Positions 46,401 to 58,624 of a stretch of DNA of 64,000 nt are shown one piece after another; within the stretch, counting starts at the first letter, position 1; each line of letters opens with the position of its first letter. A model generated the notes under the pieces. It saw only the letters and a list, made by a program, of their open reading frames with translations. It did no database searches and was not told the origin of the DNA. The DNA comes from Plicaturopsis crispa FD-325 SS-3. Lineage: Eukaryota; Basidiomycota; Agaricomycetes; Amylocorticiales; Amylocorticiaceae. A program made the position numbers and the translations under genes. The stretch spans positions 1,337,849 to 1,401,848 of the forward strand of contig KN832556.1 in assembly GCA_000827205.1 (NCBI GenBank), read 5' to 3'.

Positions 46401-47334
46401 TTGGCATAGAATAAGACGCGATAAAGGCGGAAAGTCGACTCACGCGCCAGGACCTGTCGTACTGTTTTCGTAGGCTGATTTTCACCACTTTATCAGGAGG
46501 CTTATCTTGGGCGCGGAACTCTGGTATTCGAGTAGAAGGGCCCGGAGCGGTATCGGCGCGTTTCTTCCCCACTTGTTTCGATGGGCTGTCTTTCCCGAGA
46601 TATGTATACACTGGGCGAGGCGACCTGGAAGCAGCAGTTGATGGACCCGCCTTGTTCCTCTCCTCGTATCTCTGCTTTAATACATTCCTGGTCCAAAGTA
46701 AGTGCTGGCCAAGGAGCGTAATGATTATGCGCTTACCCGGCGCCGCCATCCTGTCTGAGGCCTGCCATCCAGCACGACAGATCTGTGTGCCTCTCCAAGC
46801 TGCGGGGGTCTCCGAATGTGGGCTCTCCGTCACTACCAAAAATCTGGACAAACGACACGTCGAGCACGAGTTCTGATCTGTCGGACATTTTGCGCATATT
46901 CTTTATGGGTACACGGGTGAAGCGGGGCGAATAGTTCTTTATGAAGATGATAGCACCCTTGCGTTGGGTGAGCCTGCGAGTTCCGCGATTGGATCTGGAA
47001 TGATTTTGAGAATTCGTCGCGGATGAAATGGATGAGGACTACACACCGCGAGTATTCGTCTAACGCGTCTTTCGTGAACCGCACTGGGATTCTGAAGTTG
47101 CGGTCAGACACCACGGCCCAAATGCAGTCATCCTGAGCTGCCTCGTATGTCAAGAACTGGCATGGGTATGTCAATGCACGCGAGGACACGGATAATTCAA
47201 ACTGGACGCACGTCGACAAGTTGCACCTTTTTCTTTTTCTCGCACTTGGGAGTGTTTGCCAAGATGGACCCGTATGTTTCGCCAATTTCGACGAGGTATT
47301 TGGCGATCCATGGCGAGGACATGGATTCGGACAT
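43435..47334 (-). CDS. TPP1/Est3-like telomere (shelterin) protein
   Basis: Eight exons (47212-47334, 47047-47156, 46737-46973, 46444-46687, 46305-46374, 46173-46244, 45920-46117, 43435-45860) close in phase to 1159 aa. Residues about 5-160 have the TPP1/Est3-type OB-fold pattern of basidiomycetes: SPWIAKYLVEIGETYG, FLTYEAAQDDCIWAVVSDRNFRIPVRFTKDALDEYSR, AIIFIKNYSPRFTRVP, VLDVSFVQIFGSDGEPTFGDPRSLE and GLRQDGGAGNVLK. TPP1 bridges telomeric proteins and recruits telomerase. The remaining 1000 residues are disordered: PEEWxxPPPAR repeats, a Gln/Ser/His run (SQKHSQSQSQ), two VPDSQE motifs and RS-rich basic stretches. The family call depends on the N-terminal domain only. Confidence 0.72.
45690..46117 (-). 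repeat. internal duplication in the TPP1-like gene (exon 7 and start of exon 8)
   Basis: Exon 45920-46117 encodes ARNPLDLESSQP...PPPEEWEYPPPARNKVDVDPE. The beginning of the next exon (about 45690-45860) repeats it as PRNPLDLESSQP...PPPEEWGSSPPPARCKDEVDLEPE. Both copies start in the same intron phase, as expected of exon duplication. Confidence 0.8.
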
Positions 47335-47512
47335 GGCCGTACGAAAGAGAGAGCGACGCGATCTTGAGTTTTGAGATTCCTGGAAATGGGCCACAAATTG
47401 GGACGCGCAGATCACGTGTTCTCGCGCGCGTCCCAGCCGGATTCGATTCTCGCTCGAGATTCAACCTACCATCTCCGCGATTTCAAGGTCTTTGCATCGA
47501 GCATACTGCAGA
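47335..47512. promoter_or_regulatory. 178-bp bidirectional promoter region
   Basis: Lies between the start codons of the TPP1-like gene (leftward) and the sirtuin (rightward). It must hold both promoters and 5'UTRs. No TATA box was recognised. Confidence 0.5.
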
Positions 47513-48568
47513 ATGGCACCGTCGAACTCAACGAGAGCGCTGTGTTCTGCTATACGAGAAAGCAAGAACATCGTGGCCGTCGCTGGAGCAGGGCTGTCTG
47601 CGGCATCTGGTGAGTGTCTGAGAACATTCACTCGGTACTGCGTCCAACATATGCCTAAGTTGATCACTGAACTTCGTATAGGACTGCCTACATTCAGAGG
47701 CGCCGGCGGCTTGTGGCGGTCTTACAATGCCATTAGCCTCGCAACCCCAGAGGCGTTCAACGAAAACCCAAGTCGAGTGTGGCAATTTTATCACATGCGT
47801 CGCGAGGCGTAGGGATCTATTCCGTCCCCTTTGCTGTCTGAATTTATTCAAGCCCTTTGTAGCGCTCTCCGTGCGGCGCCGAACGCTGCTCATCTCGCAC
47901 TTGCGGCGCTCCAGATCCCTGAGCGCCTCAGAGTCATCGCTCCTTCCGCCACGTTCACGCTCATCACTCAGAACGTCGACGGTTTGAGTCCGCGTGCCTT
48001 GCAGCAAGTACGTTCTACTCTGGAGGGCACGTCGGCATCCACCGCCCATCTGCTATATGAGATGCACGGTCGGATATTGGACACTATCTGCACAGGGTGT
48101 GGCGACCGGGAAGCGAACTTAAACAGCCCTATATGTCCTGCGCTCGCAGGTACAGAGGGTATACTTGGGCAAGATGCCCAGGAGCCCGTCATCCCTCTGG
48201 AAGACCTTCCACGGTGCCAAAAGTGCGGCTCGTTACTCCGCCCCGGGGTTGTTTGGTTTGGGGAGATGCCGCTCTACCTAGACAGCATTGACGAAATCGT
48301 AGAGAAGGCTGACCTCGCCCTCATCGTAGGAACATCGGCCACGGTATGTTGTGTTTCCACAGGTCATACTGACAGCTATGTGATTGGTACATTCCTTTCA
48401 TAGGTATATCCTGCCGCTGGCTATGCAGAGCAAGTCAAAGAAAACGGTGGGAAGGTTGCGATCTTCAATCTCGAGAGGACAGAGGGTGACAACAGTGCTG
48501 ATTTTCTTTTCCTCGGGCCTTGCGAAACGACGTTGCCGCAAGTTTTGCTGCAGGCCGCGTCTAACTGA
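47513..48568 (+). CDS. SIRT5-type (class III) sirtuin deacylase
   Basis: Four exons (47513-47609, 47682-47808, 47863-48343, 48404-48568) close in phase to 289 aa. Sirtuins remove acyl groups from lysine using NAD+. Seen are [20 protein letters not shown] (NAD site), TQNVDGL, EMHGRI with the catalytic His, zinc-site CTGC and CQKC, WFGE and VGTSAT. The segment FYHMRREA carries Tyr and Arg at the spacing that in SIRT5 binds succinyl and malonyl groups, which suggests desuccinylase or demalonylase activity. There is no clear targeting peptide. The start ATG gives a compact N-terminus directly before the NAD site. Confidence 0.92.
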
Positions 48569-48615
48569 TGAGCCTGTAGACAATTCCAGGTGCATTGCGC
48601 GTAAAACTCTCCTGT

Positions 48616-49927
48616 TCAATCTAATACAGCGTACTTCTTCAAATGTTCTGGAATAGCATCCTCGAGCCCCTTCGCTTTCAGCCATTTCTTCGAGAATAGT
48701 CGGCTCTGGTACCGATACGCCCCATCGCATAGGATAGTCGCTACCGTACCTGGAACACGCGTCAGTGAGTATGTAGTCATGCAACACAATAACGTTGAAC
48801 ATACTGCCAGGACCCAACTTTTGTCCCAGCTCCACGGCCGCAACGACGTTGAGGGCAGAGCTAGCCCCAAGGTACAGACCTTCCGTATCCAGGAGGTCGT
48901 AGATCATGGCAATCGACTTTTCATCCGGAATGGTGAACGAGCCCGAAAGGCTCTTCACGAAGGTCCCAAGGTTGTCCGTGATACGCCCCTGCCCGATACC
49001 TACAAGTGACATATATATCAGCAACCTGTTGCACAAGCCTGAGAGGCACATATAAACACACCCTCCGTAATAGAGCTCCCCGACCGCTCGGTGAGCTTCC
49101 CCCCGCTGCTCACATAGCTATGCAAAACACTCCCCGGCGGATCCGCAAGCCATATCTGCGTCTTCCCCTCACTCCGCTCCGCAAGGTACCGCCCCACGCC
49201 CGCAAGCGTCCCCCCAGTCCCCGTCGCGCACGTGAAGCCATCGAGCCTCCCGCCCGTCTGCGCCCACAGCTCCGGCCCGGTGCTCTGGTAGTGCGCCTCC
49301 GCGTTCGCGACGTTGTCGAACTGGTCCGTCCAGATCGCGTTCGGCGTGCCCGCGGCGTGCGCCTTGGCCTGGTGGTTGTAGTTCTGCGGGTTGTCGTACG
49401 CGACCGCAGGGACGGGGTGTACCTCTGCACCGAGCATGCGCAGGAGGTCGATTTTTTCTTGGCTCTGGTGTATGGATACTGGTTAGATATGTAGAGCGGG
49501 GAAGGTAGAGGCAAGGGCATACCTGGCTGTCGGGCATGTATATTACACATTTGTAGCCCCGTGCTCTGCAAACGTGCGCTAGACCTATGCCCGTGTTTCC
49601 AGCCGTCCCTTCCACCACAGTGCCCCCAGGCTTCAGCCTGTGTACACCTATCAGTATATGATGTATACAAGGAGTATGTTCAAACACGCACTGCCCGCTC
49701 AACTCTGCATTCCGCACGAGACCCAACGCAGCGCGGTCCTTGACGCTGCCACCCGGATTTTGGAATTCGGCCTTGCCGATGATGCGCACGCCGGTCTTCT
49801 CAGAGAGGTGTTTGAGGTAGATGAGCGGGGTGTTCCCTATGGCACCGGTTAGCCCATCTACGGACTGAGTCGTGAACGCTCTTGACAGCGCGCGGGCACG
49901 CAGGGGGCTGCGTAGCGCTGACAACAT
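48616..49927 (-). CDS. cysteine synthase, mitochondrial type
   Basis: Five exons (49692-49927, 49523-49637, 49062-49464, 48805-48999, 48616-48749) close in phase to 360 aa. It is a PLP enzyme that makes cysteine from O-acetylserine and sulfide. The PLP lysine is in [31 protein letters not shown] is the substrate loop; [16 protein letters not shown] binds the cofactor phosphate. The N-terminus [22 protein letters not shown] is a typical mitochondrial presequence. The closest known type is the fungal mitochondrial cysteine synthase (Mcy1/cysteine synthase 2). It is tail-to-tail with the sirtuin; the stops are about 50 bp apart. Confidence 0.92.
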
Positions 49928-50431
49928 CGTGAGTACAGTAGACCCAAGAGTGAGATACGTTCAGTGCATTTTTTCCCAACGGCAAAATATTTATTTGCAA
50001 GCTGGATTCTGGGCTTGGACGAGCACGACATCGGTGGAACGTCCTGCCACCCTCTTCCGGATTCCGACTGTGTGTACCATGGCCAACATGAGTCTAATAT
50101 TTTGCACGGACAGGCATCGAGCGACGGAGTAAAAGAATGCAACACGTCCATTAAAGAGTAAGATAAGAGACCAACCACCGACTAGGAATGGTACGCGTAG
50201 TGTGTGTGTGCGAGGACATAGGATTTAGAGGACTGGAAACTATCGCCAAAAATGGGAAAACATGAAATCGTGAGGGACGTCCGTGCGCGTGGTACGTACC
50301 GGAGTCGTGTTGGGCCATGTCATAACGGGACGAGACGAGACGAGACGGGGATAAACACAAAGGGTATAATGCGAGAGATGAGTTTAACAAACAGCAGGGA
50401 TCCCAGAGACGGGGGAAGAAAGGGAAGAAGC
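49928..50431. other. intergenic, 504 bp
   Basis: Upstream of the cysteine synthase and downstream of ARF. Contains a short GACGA run (about 50329-50348). Nothing else was seen. Confidence 0.55.
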
Positions 50432-51286
<855 letters not shown>

Positions 51287-51709
51287 AGTTGTAGAATGTA
51301 TCAGAAGTAAAGAGCGACGGAGGCGGGTGGTGGTGCCAGAGGCAAGCGTAAAGATATAGAGGAAGCAGAGAAGTACCGAGTCCGTTGACTGAAACGTCGA
51401 CCAGGAATTTGGAAATTCGACGGGGCGTGTGACTCTGCGTGACCATCGTGACGATACCGTTACGTCCCCTTTGCACTGAACAAAGCACACGACTTGGACA
51501 AAAAGAAATGGCAAGGCGCGAAGAACAGGAGTGATTATATGTAGAGCATCATAGCAGCTGTACGCATAGTGATACACGAAAAACAAGAGCACACGACAAA
51601 TTAACGGGCAGGTATATTATGGTCTGCGTAGAGGTATCCACGATGTGAGCGAGAGCGGAACAAGGTATAACATGAAAAGAACGATCTAACCGAGTCCTCA
51701 AGTCCCGTA
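51287..51709. other. intergenic, 423 bp
   Basis: ARF6 promoter and the 3' side of the LRR gene. No feature was recognised. Confidence 0.55.
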
Positions 51710-53899
51710 CTATCCAGAAGCTACTCCCTCCTTGCTCATCTGAGTCTGGCTGAACACCGTGAGCCATCCGTCGCCCATGTCTGACCGAAGCGCTTCAATG
51801 CGCGCTCGGTACGCGTCCGCGTCTCGCAGCTGCCCCTCAGGACCATCAGCAACCGTAGGCGGTGGTTCGTAAACCGATGCCGACGCTCGAGCACGGCGCG
51901 CGGCGGATTTGTTGCCGATGCGCATGGTGGTCGGTAGGCTGGGGACTGTGTCGTCGCCATAAGACGAAGCCCCGGGAGCTTCAGTGTGAGAGCGACTATG
52001 TCGAAACCGTGGCGCGTTCCGAGAAACGACCTTGGTTTCGACAGGGGCGGGGGGAGGTGGAGCATCGTGACTGGTGCTCTTCTTCTGTGGGCTGGGTGTT
52101 CTCGTTGCGCGACTGCCAGGCACTCCACCCGACCCAGCGTTCGACGTTGCCTTCCTATGTCTCGTGACACGAGGATGGGAGGCGGAGTTATCGCTTTGCT
52201 CCGGTTCGCGGGCGTCCAGCTCAACGATCCGCTTGTTCTTCTTTCGACGGTGTTTGCCATCAACAGCGGCAGCATGCAGCTTGGGGGAGCTATGAGACGC
52301 CGGACTGGAATCGGCCGCTGCAAGCTGGGGAGTCTTCTGCTGCGAGGCGTCGGCGGCTTCGACTTTCGGGGAAAACCGAGGCGACCCGACGGCGACTACG
52401 GGCGGTGAGTAGGCTGTCGAGATCGGTCGCGTCGAGGACATCTGCTCGGGGGGCAGCGCAGAAAGACCACGCTTCTCGTAAAAACCTGGCGCGGCCCCAT
52501 CTAGCATGACAGTCTTTCCCTCTTTCCAGAACAAATCGAAGCAGGTGACGCGATAGTTCTCCTCGTAGTCAACGAGAGGGTTGCCCTCTATCCACACCTC
52601 CTGGATGTGGGGCAATGTCGCGAGACGACCGATCTCGGCGGTCTCTTCGATCACATTGTCGCGTAAATCAACGCGTTCAAGAGCAGGGAGGCGCTCGAGA
52701 CCGCATATGGATTCGAGGCGGTTTCGCGAGAGATTGAGATTAAGGACCTGTCCCAGGTTCTGGTAAATAGCGAGGACGGTGTCGATCATGTTGTCGGAGA
52801 GATTGAGGGAGACGAGGTTGTACAATGCCGAGAGACCCGCCGGGACTGACACGAGGAGGTTAGAGGACAAGTCGAGATGCGTGAGCGAAGTGAGGTATGG
52901 AAGTGCGTCGGTGGGGAAGAATGTGAGAGCATTATCGGCTAGTGAAAGATGCTTCAAGAATGCCCACTTCATCGAAGATAGGGCACGCGGTGTCGATGGC
53001 AGCGCAACGTCCTCCTGTGCTCTAGGCGTCTCTTCTGCGTCTTCAGGGACCGACTCCGGCAGAGGGGTGCTGTAGAATGAAGATTGCCTCGAGGGTCCAC
53101 GCGTGGTGATGGTGCGCCGAGATATGTGGCCTCCCTCTCTCCTGGCCTGATCATCCACAACTGCCGCTATGAAGATATCGGTGACGTCTTCTAGCCCACT
53201 CCGCTTCACCGTCAAACTTCGCAAACTCTCTGCAAGCCTATCCCAGCCCAACAACGTCCGAGGATCAATATCCTGACACTCCAAAGTCTGCAAGTTCTTG
53301 AAAGAGTCCATCGGCAGTGCGTTCTCATTTGGAGGCTCGTTCGCCAATTCCGCTATAGATTTGGGACCTGGTGCCTTCATGCAGAGCGCAGGAATCTTGG
53401 TGAAGCTGCTATATATGAATTTAAGTTCCGCGTCTACCGTGGGTGGCTCTGTCCGCGCCCACCAGCCGCCGCCTAGCGACAGGCCCGAGACTGCAGATAA
53501 CGATGACCGGAAGGAGGCAAGAGACAGCGTGTCGGATTTATCAGAGTTTGGAAATATATTGATGTAGTTCATCGGTTTGGAGGGACTGTCCACCCGAACA
53601 TCGAGGGAGCCGACATCTATACCGAGGGCCTCGAGACGTATGAGGATGTAGAAGAGGCGGTGCGTGTCGAGAGTGAGGACGATGGGTTTGACTGGCGGCG
53701 GCGACGCATATGGAGCGGGATTGCCTGCGCTAAACCATGCCAATGGATTGAATACAGATGGCGCCTCGGCAGATGCAACACCAGGTTTCGCGATACGGCG
53801 GCGTCGCGGTGGTGCCCCTGCCTCTGCTAAGCCGCGTTCATGCGTCCTGATAAAGGACGATATGCGGCGTATGTAGTCATCGCCTGGTTCGTGCTGCAT
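51710..53899 (-). CDS. large leucine-rich-repeat protein
   Basis: Single exon, 729 aa. The N-terminal third (HRLFYILIRLEALGIDVGSLDV, ALPMDSFKNLQTLECQDID) precedes a run of about five SDS22-like repeats at residues about 305-430: FLKHLSLADNALTFFP, SLTHLDLSSNLLVSVP, NLVSLNLSDNMIDTV, LNLNLSRNRLESICGL and ALERVDLRDNVIEE. They end with an LRR-cap-like IQEVWIEGNPL-YRVTCFDLFW. The C-terminal 290 residues are disordered, with basic KHRRKKNKRIVELDA and Ser/Pro stretches. The layout resembles STK11IP- or nischarin-like LRR proteins, but I cannot assign an orthologue. It is divergent from RAD23, with 270 bp between starts. Confidence 0.8.
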   Translation of the reverse strand: MQHEPGDDYIRRISSFIRTHERGLAEAGAPPRRRRIAKPGVASAEAPSVFNPLAWFSAGNPAPYASPPPVKPIVLTLDTHRLFYILIRLEALGIDVGSLDVRVDSPSKPMNYINIFPNSDKSDTLSLASFRSSLSAVSGLSLGGGWWARTEPPTVDAELKFIYSSFTKIPALCMKAPGPKSIAELANEPPNENALPMDSFKNLQTLECQDIDPRTLLGWDRLAESLRSLTVKRSGLEDVTDIFIAAVVDDQARREGGHISRRTITTRGPSRQSSFYSTPLPESVPEDAEETPRAQEDVALPSTPRALSSMKWAFLKHLSLADNALTFFPTDALPYLTSLTHLDLSSNLLVSVPAGLSALYNLVSLNLSDNMIDTVLAIYQNLGQVLNLNLSRNRLESICGLERLPALERVDLRDNVIEETAEIGRLATLPHIQEVWIEGNPLVDYEENYRVTCFDLFWKEGKTVMLDGAAPGFYEKRGLSALPPEQMSSTRPISTAYSPPVVAVGSPRFSPKVEAADASQQKTPQLAAADSSPASHSSPKLHAAAVDGKHRRKKNKRIVELDAREPEQSDNSASHPRVTRHRKATSNAGSGGVPGSRATRTPSPQKKSTSHDAPPPPAPVETKVVSRNAPRFRHSRSHTEAPGASSYGDDTVPSLPTTMRIGNKSAARRARASASVYEPPPTVADGPEGQLRDADAYRARIEALRSDMGDGWLTVFSQTQMSKEGVASG

Positions 53900-54169
53900 G
53901 ATAGAGACGGCGACAATCAGAGAGATAAAGGCAGCGTTTGGGCACCAGCTACAGTCAGTATCTCAGTGGCATGGTAGACGGCGGTGGCGAGGCTGAGCAG
54001 AACCGACACGGTGAGACATCGCGCAGTCTGACGTAAGCGAGAGCTGTCCCAGATCGTGAAGCTCGAACGCGCGTTCTTCCAGCTTTCTTGAACCGGTACG
54101 CTCATCGTCTTGTTATTTTCTTGCGCAAACGAGTCCTGATACACGGCGTCGCGCAGACAGCAGCTCATC

Positions 54170-55677
54170 ATGAAAATAACGATCAAAACGCTGCAACAGA
54201 AGGTCTTCCAGGTGCGCTCGCTCTTCTGGGTCCCTGGACCGACCCACTTATGCTCTCTTCCTTGATACACAGATCGATGCAGAGGGTTCAGACACTATCG
54301 GTGATCTGAAGAAGAAGATAAATGAGACACAGGGACATGTGGTTGAGAGCCAGAAGATAATATATTCTGGTGAGCTATGCATTGTTCTACTAACTTGCAC
54401 CCACTCAGAATTTATTATGTGCAGGCAAGGTCCTGCCCGATACGAAGACGATTGAGTCATGCGAGATTAAGGAGAAGGACTTTTTGGTTTTGATGGTCTC
54501 GAAGGTGCGAATGTGCCCGATCTTGCACTGTTTATCTTTATTCATTACAACCTCAGCCCAAGCCCACACCCGCTGCATCGTCTTCGACTACACCTACCGT
54601 GAGCACGCCTGCCCCTGCTGCACCGGCGCCTGCCGCGCCCGCTGCTCCCGCTCCCGTCGCGTCCACTCCTGCTGCACCATCAGCACCCCCAGCTGCTGCC
54701 GCACCACCACCGGCCTTTGGAGACACAAGCTCTTTCCTCTCCGGAGATGTCCTTCAGTCGACGATCCAAAACATGGTTGAGATGGGATTCCCTCGCGAGG
54801 AGGTAATGCGGGCCTTACGGGCCAGCTTCAACAACCCCGATCGTGCTGTCGAGTATTTGATGACCGTAAGCGTAGTGAATGCTGTGATGAACCCACCTCT
54901 CATATCGCTCATTTCGATCAGGGTATCCCGTCGCATCTGGAGGCCGAGGCATCAGGAACCGGTGCTCCTCGGAGCGCGCCTGCAGCACAACCAGGAGCTG
55001 CTGCTCCGGCTGCTGCACCCGCGGCAGCAGCAGCCCAGCAACCAGCTGCTGCGCCAGCGGCTCACCAAAATCTGTTTCAGGTAAGGTTCAACGAAAGAGC
55101 TCAGAGTAAATATAAACTGATCTTCTTTGCTTTGTGAAGCTTGCGCAACAGCAGCAGCAAGCCGGAGCAGGAGGTGCACCCGGCGCGGGTGGTCTCGGTG
55201 GCGCCGCGGGCGCAGGCGGTGCTGCCGGTCTCGATCTTGCAGCTCTGCGTGACTCCCCTCAAATCCAACAACTGCGGGAATTAATGGCGCAGAACCCGGC
55301 ACTCATCCAGCCGCTGATCCAACAGCTTGCCCAGTCGAACCCTGCCATTGCACAGACGATCGCGCAGAACCCAGAAGCGCTGTTCCAGCTCCTCGGCGGC
55401 GGCGATGGTATGGACTTTGGTGACGAGGACGGTGAAGGTGGAGGGCTTCCGCCGGGCACACATGTCGTTAACGTCTCCGAGGAGGAACGGGCTGCTATTG
55501 AACGCGTAAGTTTGCACGCATCGTGTCTTTTCTGCACGGATTCTGACGGCGCATCCTATCTTACAGCTTGAGGGCTTAGGTTTCCCTCGCCAGGTTGTGA
55601 TTGAGGCATATTTTGCGTGCGACAAGAATGAGGAGCTCGCGGCCAACTATCTATTCGAGAATGGGATGGAAGAGTAA
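54170..55677 (+). CDS. RAD23: UV excision repair protein RAD23
   Basis: Seven exons (54170-54211, 54273-54369, 54425-54504, 54557-54865, 54922-55080, 55140-55505, 55567-55677) close in phase to 387 aa. It is a proteasome shuttle and XPC partner in nucleotide excision repair. The ubiquitin-like domain is [14 protein letters not shown] through [19 protein letters not shown]1 is [35 protein letters not shown]. The XPC-binding domain is [30 protein letters not shown]2 is [35 protein letters not shown]. Linkers are rich in Ala/Pro and Gln/Gly, as usual. Order and length match the family. Confidence 0.97.
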
Positions 55678-56036
55678 GGATCTTGTTTGTATATTCCGAT
55701 AGACGGTCTTTTGCTGTTGAATCCAGATGAAATAACATGTAGCATTCCACCTGTAAACACACTCGAGGCTCTGTTGAACTGCCTATGCAGTGCGTTGTCG
55801 TTCTGTACCAGGTTGTGGCCACGCAGGTACGTTTTTACAGGCGCGGTACATAGTGGCGATGCGCAAGTCCGACGAGACCTGGACCGAGTCTGCAGAACGT
55901 CCGAACAAGGGCGGCGCAACTTCAAGATCAGCAAATGCCAAACACTCAGTTACCACGCTGCCTGCACAATTGCAATTGGACAGCCCCGGGGATAACAATT
56001 ATAAAATGACTGCTATGCTCTTGAGGACACCCCACC
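55678..56036. promoter_or_regulatory. upstream region of phospholipase B
   Basis: 359 bp between RAD23 and PLB. A TATAAAA lies at 56000-56006, about 30 nt before the ATG, so it would be a promoter element only if the 5'UTR is very short. Confidence 0.35.
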
Positions 56037-58624
56037 ATGTTGCCGTCGTCGCTGCTCTGCCTGCTGCTCTCCTCGAGCATCCTGGCCGCCGCTGGCCAGG
56101 GCTCCGTCAAAGACTACGCGCCCACGACGAATATCCAATGCCCGGACCTCACCACCTCACCGCTTCTACGTGAATTTACGGCGCAGAACCAGTCCCTCCA
56201 TCCCGAAGAGGAGGCCTATATAAAGTCGCGCACGGCAAACGTGCTGCCCGCGGCGTGGACGGACTGGTTGGGAAACGGCTCCGGCATCGGCTACAACCTC
56301 TCTGCGTTCGCCGGTAACTTTTCTAAGATCGGAATAGGCTTGAGCGGGGGAGGGTATCGAGCGGTATGTGCCATTCACGCTCCAGTAGTTACCGCGTCTG
56401 ACCTCCCTGGAAGGCGCAATATGGGGCAGGTGTCTTGTCGGGCTTGGATTCTCGAAACGAGTCGGCCAAGTCGGCTGGAACAGGTGGTTTCCTGCAGGTC
56501 GCGTCGTACATCTCCGCGTTATCAGGTGCGTTATTTTTGCAAAGTAGCGCGCGGTAATCTCACAAAATTGCAGGCGGATCGTGGCTAACTGGGTCGCTCT
56601 ACCTGAATGACTTCCCCACGATCAAGGATATGGTATACGGGAATGGCGGCAATCTATCCGGATGGCTGCTAGACCTCCCTCTCGCCACGCCAGATGGCGT
56701 TGATCTTTTCGACGACAAGAACCAGGCGTTTTACGGGAGCCTCTTATGGTCTGTAACGGCCAAGGCGGACAAGGGAGTGTAAGCGAAAAAATCTGCCTGT
56801 CCGTTTATTATGCATTAAAGCGTGATATAGTGATACAAGTCTGACGGATCCGTGGGCGCGTATGATCTCGTACCATTTCCTGAACCAGACCGCGCCGAGC
56901 AACTTCTTTACGAACGACACCGCGCACGGGGCAGGGCAGTTGTGGTCGCACATACCTCTCCAGCCGTCCTTCCAGAGGTTCAGCACACCGTTCCCCATAG
57001 TTGTGGCGGACTCGCGGCCGGTCGGTTCGAACATGACCACGGTGCTCCCGCCTGGGCCAGTGGTTTACGAGGTACCATATTTGTTAATCTAAACATTCCT
57101 TGCGCTGACACGGTCCTCAGATCACGCCTCTGGAATTTGGGTCTTGGGATCCTAATCTGTCGGCAATGGTTAACCTGTCGTACGCGGGTACGCATCTGTC
57201 TAAAGGCCAACCGCCGAATAACACTGCGTGTGTCAATGGCTTTGACCAGGCCGGGTTCATGATGGGGACCAGCGCGAGCTTGTTCAACCAGATTCTCGAC
57301 ACGGGCACTAATACGCTCAAGAGCTTCTCGTCGCAGGACGGTGCGGGACTGCTGTACGTCCTGGCGCGACAACTGCGATCCGTGCGGACGCGTGCAGACG
57401 ACGTTGCTAATTGGCCGAATGTAAGTATGAAATGTTTTCGTCTCGCGCATCAATGCTGATATCATACATGACAGCCTTTCAACAATGTGAAGCCTACGAC
57501 TTTCGAGGATTCTAATTCGACGTGGTTAGAATTGATTGACGGGTCGTCAAATTTGGAGAATATTCCTATCGGAAACCTTTTCGTACGTGCCCGCGGGCTT
57601 GATGTTATAGTTGCGGTGGATGCCAGCGCCGATGAAGCAGACAACCAATGGCCTAAGTAGGTTTTGGACCAGGCATGCATCTTCACTCATCACTCACAAT
57701 CTACCAATAGCGGAACGTCCTTATTGGCGAGCGCAAGCAGAATTACGAACCTCTTGCCAGCCTCCCACCAACTGTTCCCGCCTCTGCCGTCTGATCCAGA
57801 CCACTTTATCTCGACCGGCGTCAACCAACGCCCCACGTTCTTTGGATGCGACCCTACCCAGAATCCCCCCGAATGGCCACTGCTGATATATCTACCCAAT
57901 TCGCCGCCATTGAATGGCGACAATCCAGTTACCAAGTGCGCATTTCGGCATTATATCGTATCCGCTCTTCCTCATCTTGATTCCTCAGCTCCGGCACGTT
58001 CAAGCTCTCGTACACTCCGAAATATACACAGCTGTTCCTCGACCAGGCGCACGCAAATACTATTGGGGGTTTCACGCCCAACGGCAACACGCCCGATGCG
58101 AAATGGGGACAATGTCTCCAATGCGCCGCCGTCGACCGTTCGCGCTTCAAGACCAGCCCCGTCACGCCGCGCTCCTCCTTCTGCACGCAGTGCTTCCAGC
58201 AATACTGCTTTGACCCGCAAAACCCGCCCAGCGCGTCGGAGCTCCCGAACAGAAAGCAGGTGCTCGTCGATCCCGATCCACAGGGCGTAGGCAAAGTAGA
58301 GAGCTTTGTCTCTAAGGAGAAGGGCCCTCTGATTGGTGGTATCGTCGGGCTCGTTGTCGTTATTGGGGCCCTGATTGCGTTCTTGTGCGTTTCGTATTTG
58401 TCCTGGTACCTTTGGTGCAGCTATACTCATCCATGCTTTGCCATAGGTTCTGGCGGAGAAAGCGTGTCCGGGAAGCCGAGTACAAGCAGGTACACCAGTT
58501 CCACGACGATGACGCCGCTCCATGGACAAAATACAGCGACCAACGGTATGGGGATTACGAGCTTCCTGTGCACGGGGGCGTCGCGCCGAACCCGCAGGTC
58601 GCCCAAACCCCAGAGCAGCATTGA
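56037..58624 (+). CDS. phospholipase B (lysophospholipase), membrane-anchored
   Basis: Nine exons (56037-56363, 56414-56525, 56574-56778, 56840-57071, 57121-57420, 57475-57656, 57711-57935, 57989-58384, 58447-58624) close in phase to 718 aa. A signal peptide (LPSSLLCLLLSSSILAAAGQG) leads. The cPLA2-type catalytic blocks are GLSGGGYRA (Arg), ISALSGGSWLTG (nucleophile Ser) and VAVDASADEADNQWPNGTS (Asp). A Cys-rich end (CLQCAAV, CTQCFQQYC) precedes a transmembrane helix (GPLIGGIVGLVVVIGALIAF) and a basic then acidic cytoplasmic tail (WRRKRVREAEYKQ) of about 58 residues. Ascomycete PLBs are commonly GPI-anchored, so this topology is different. It acts on phospholipids outside the cell. Confidence 0.93.
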
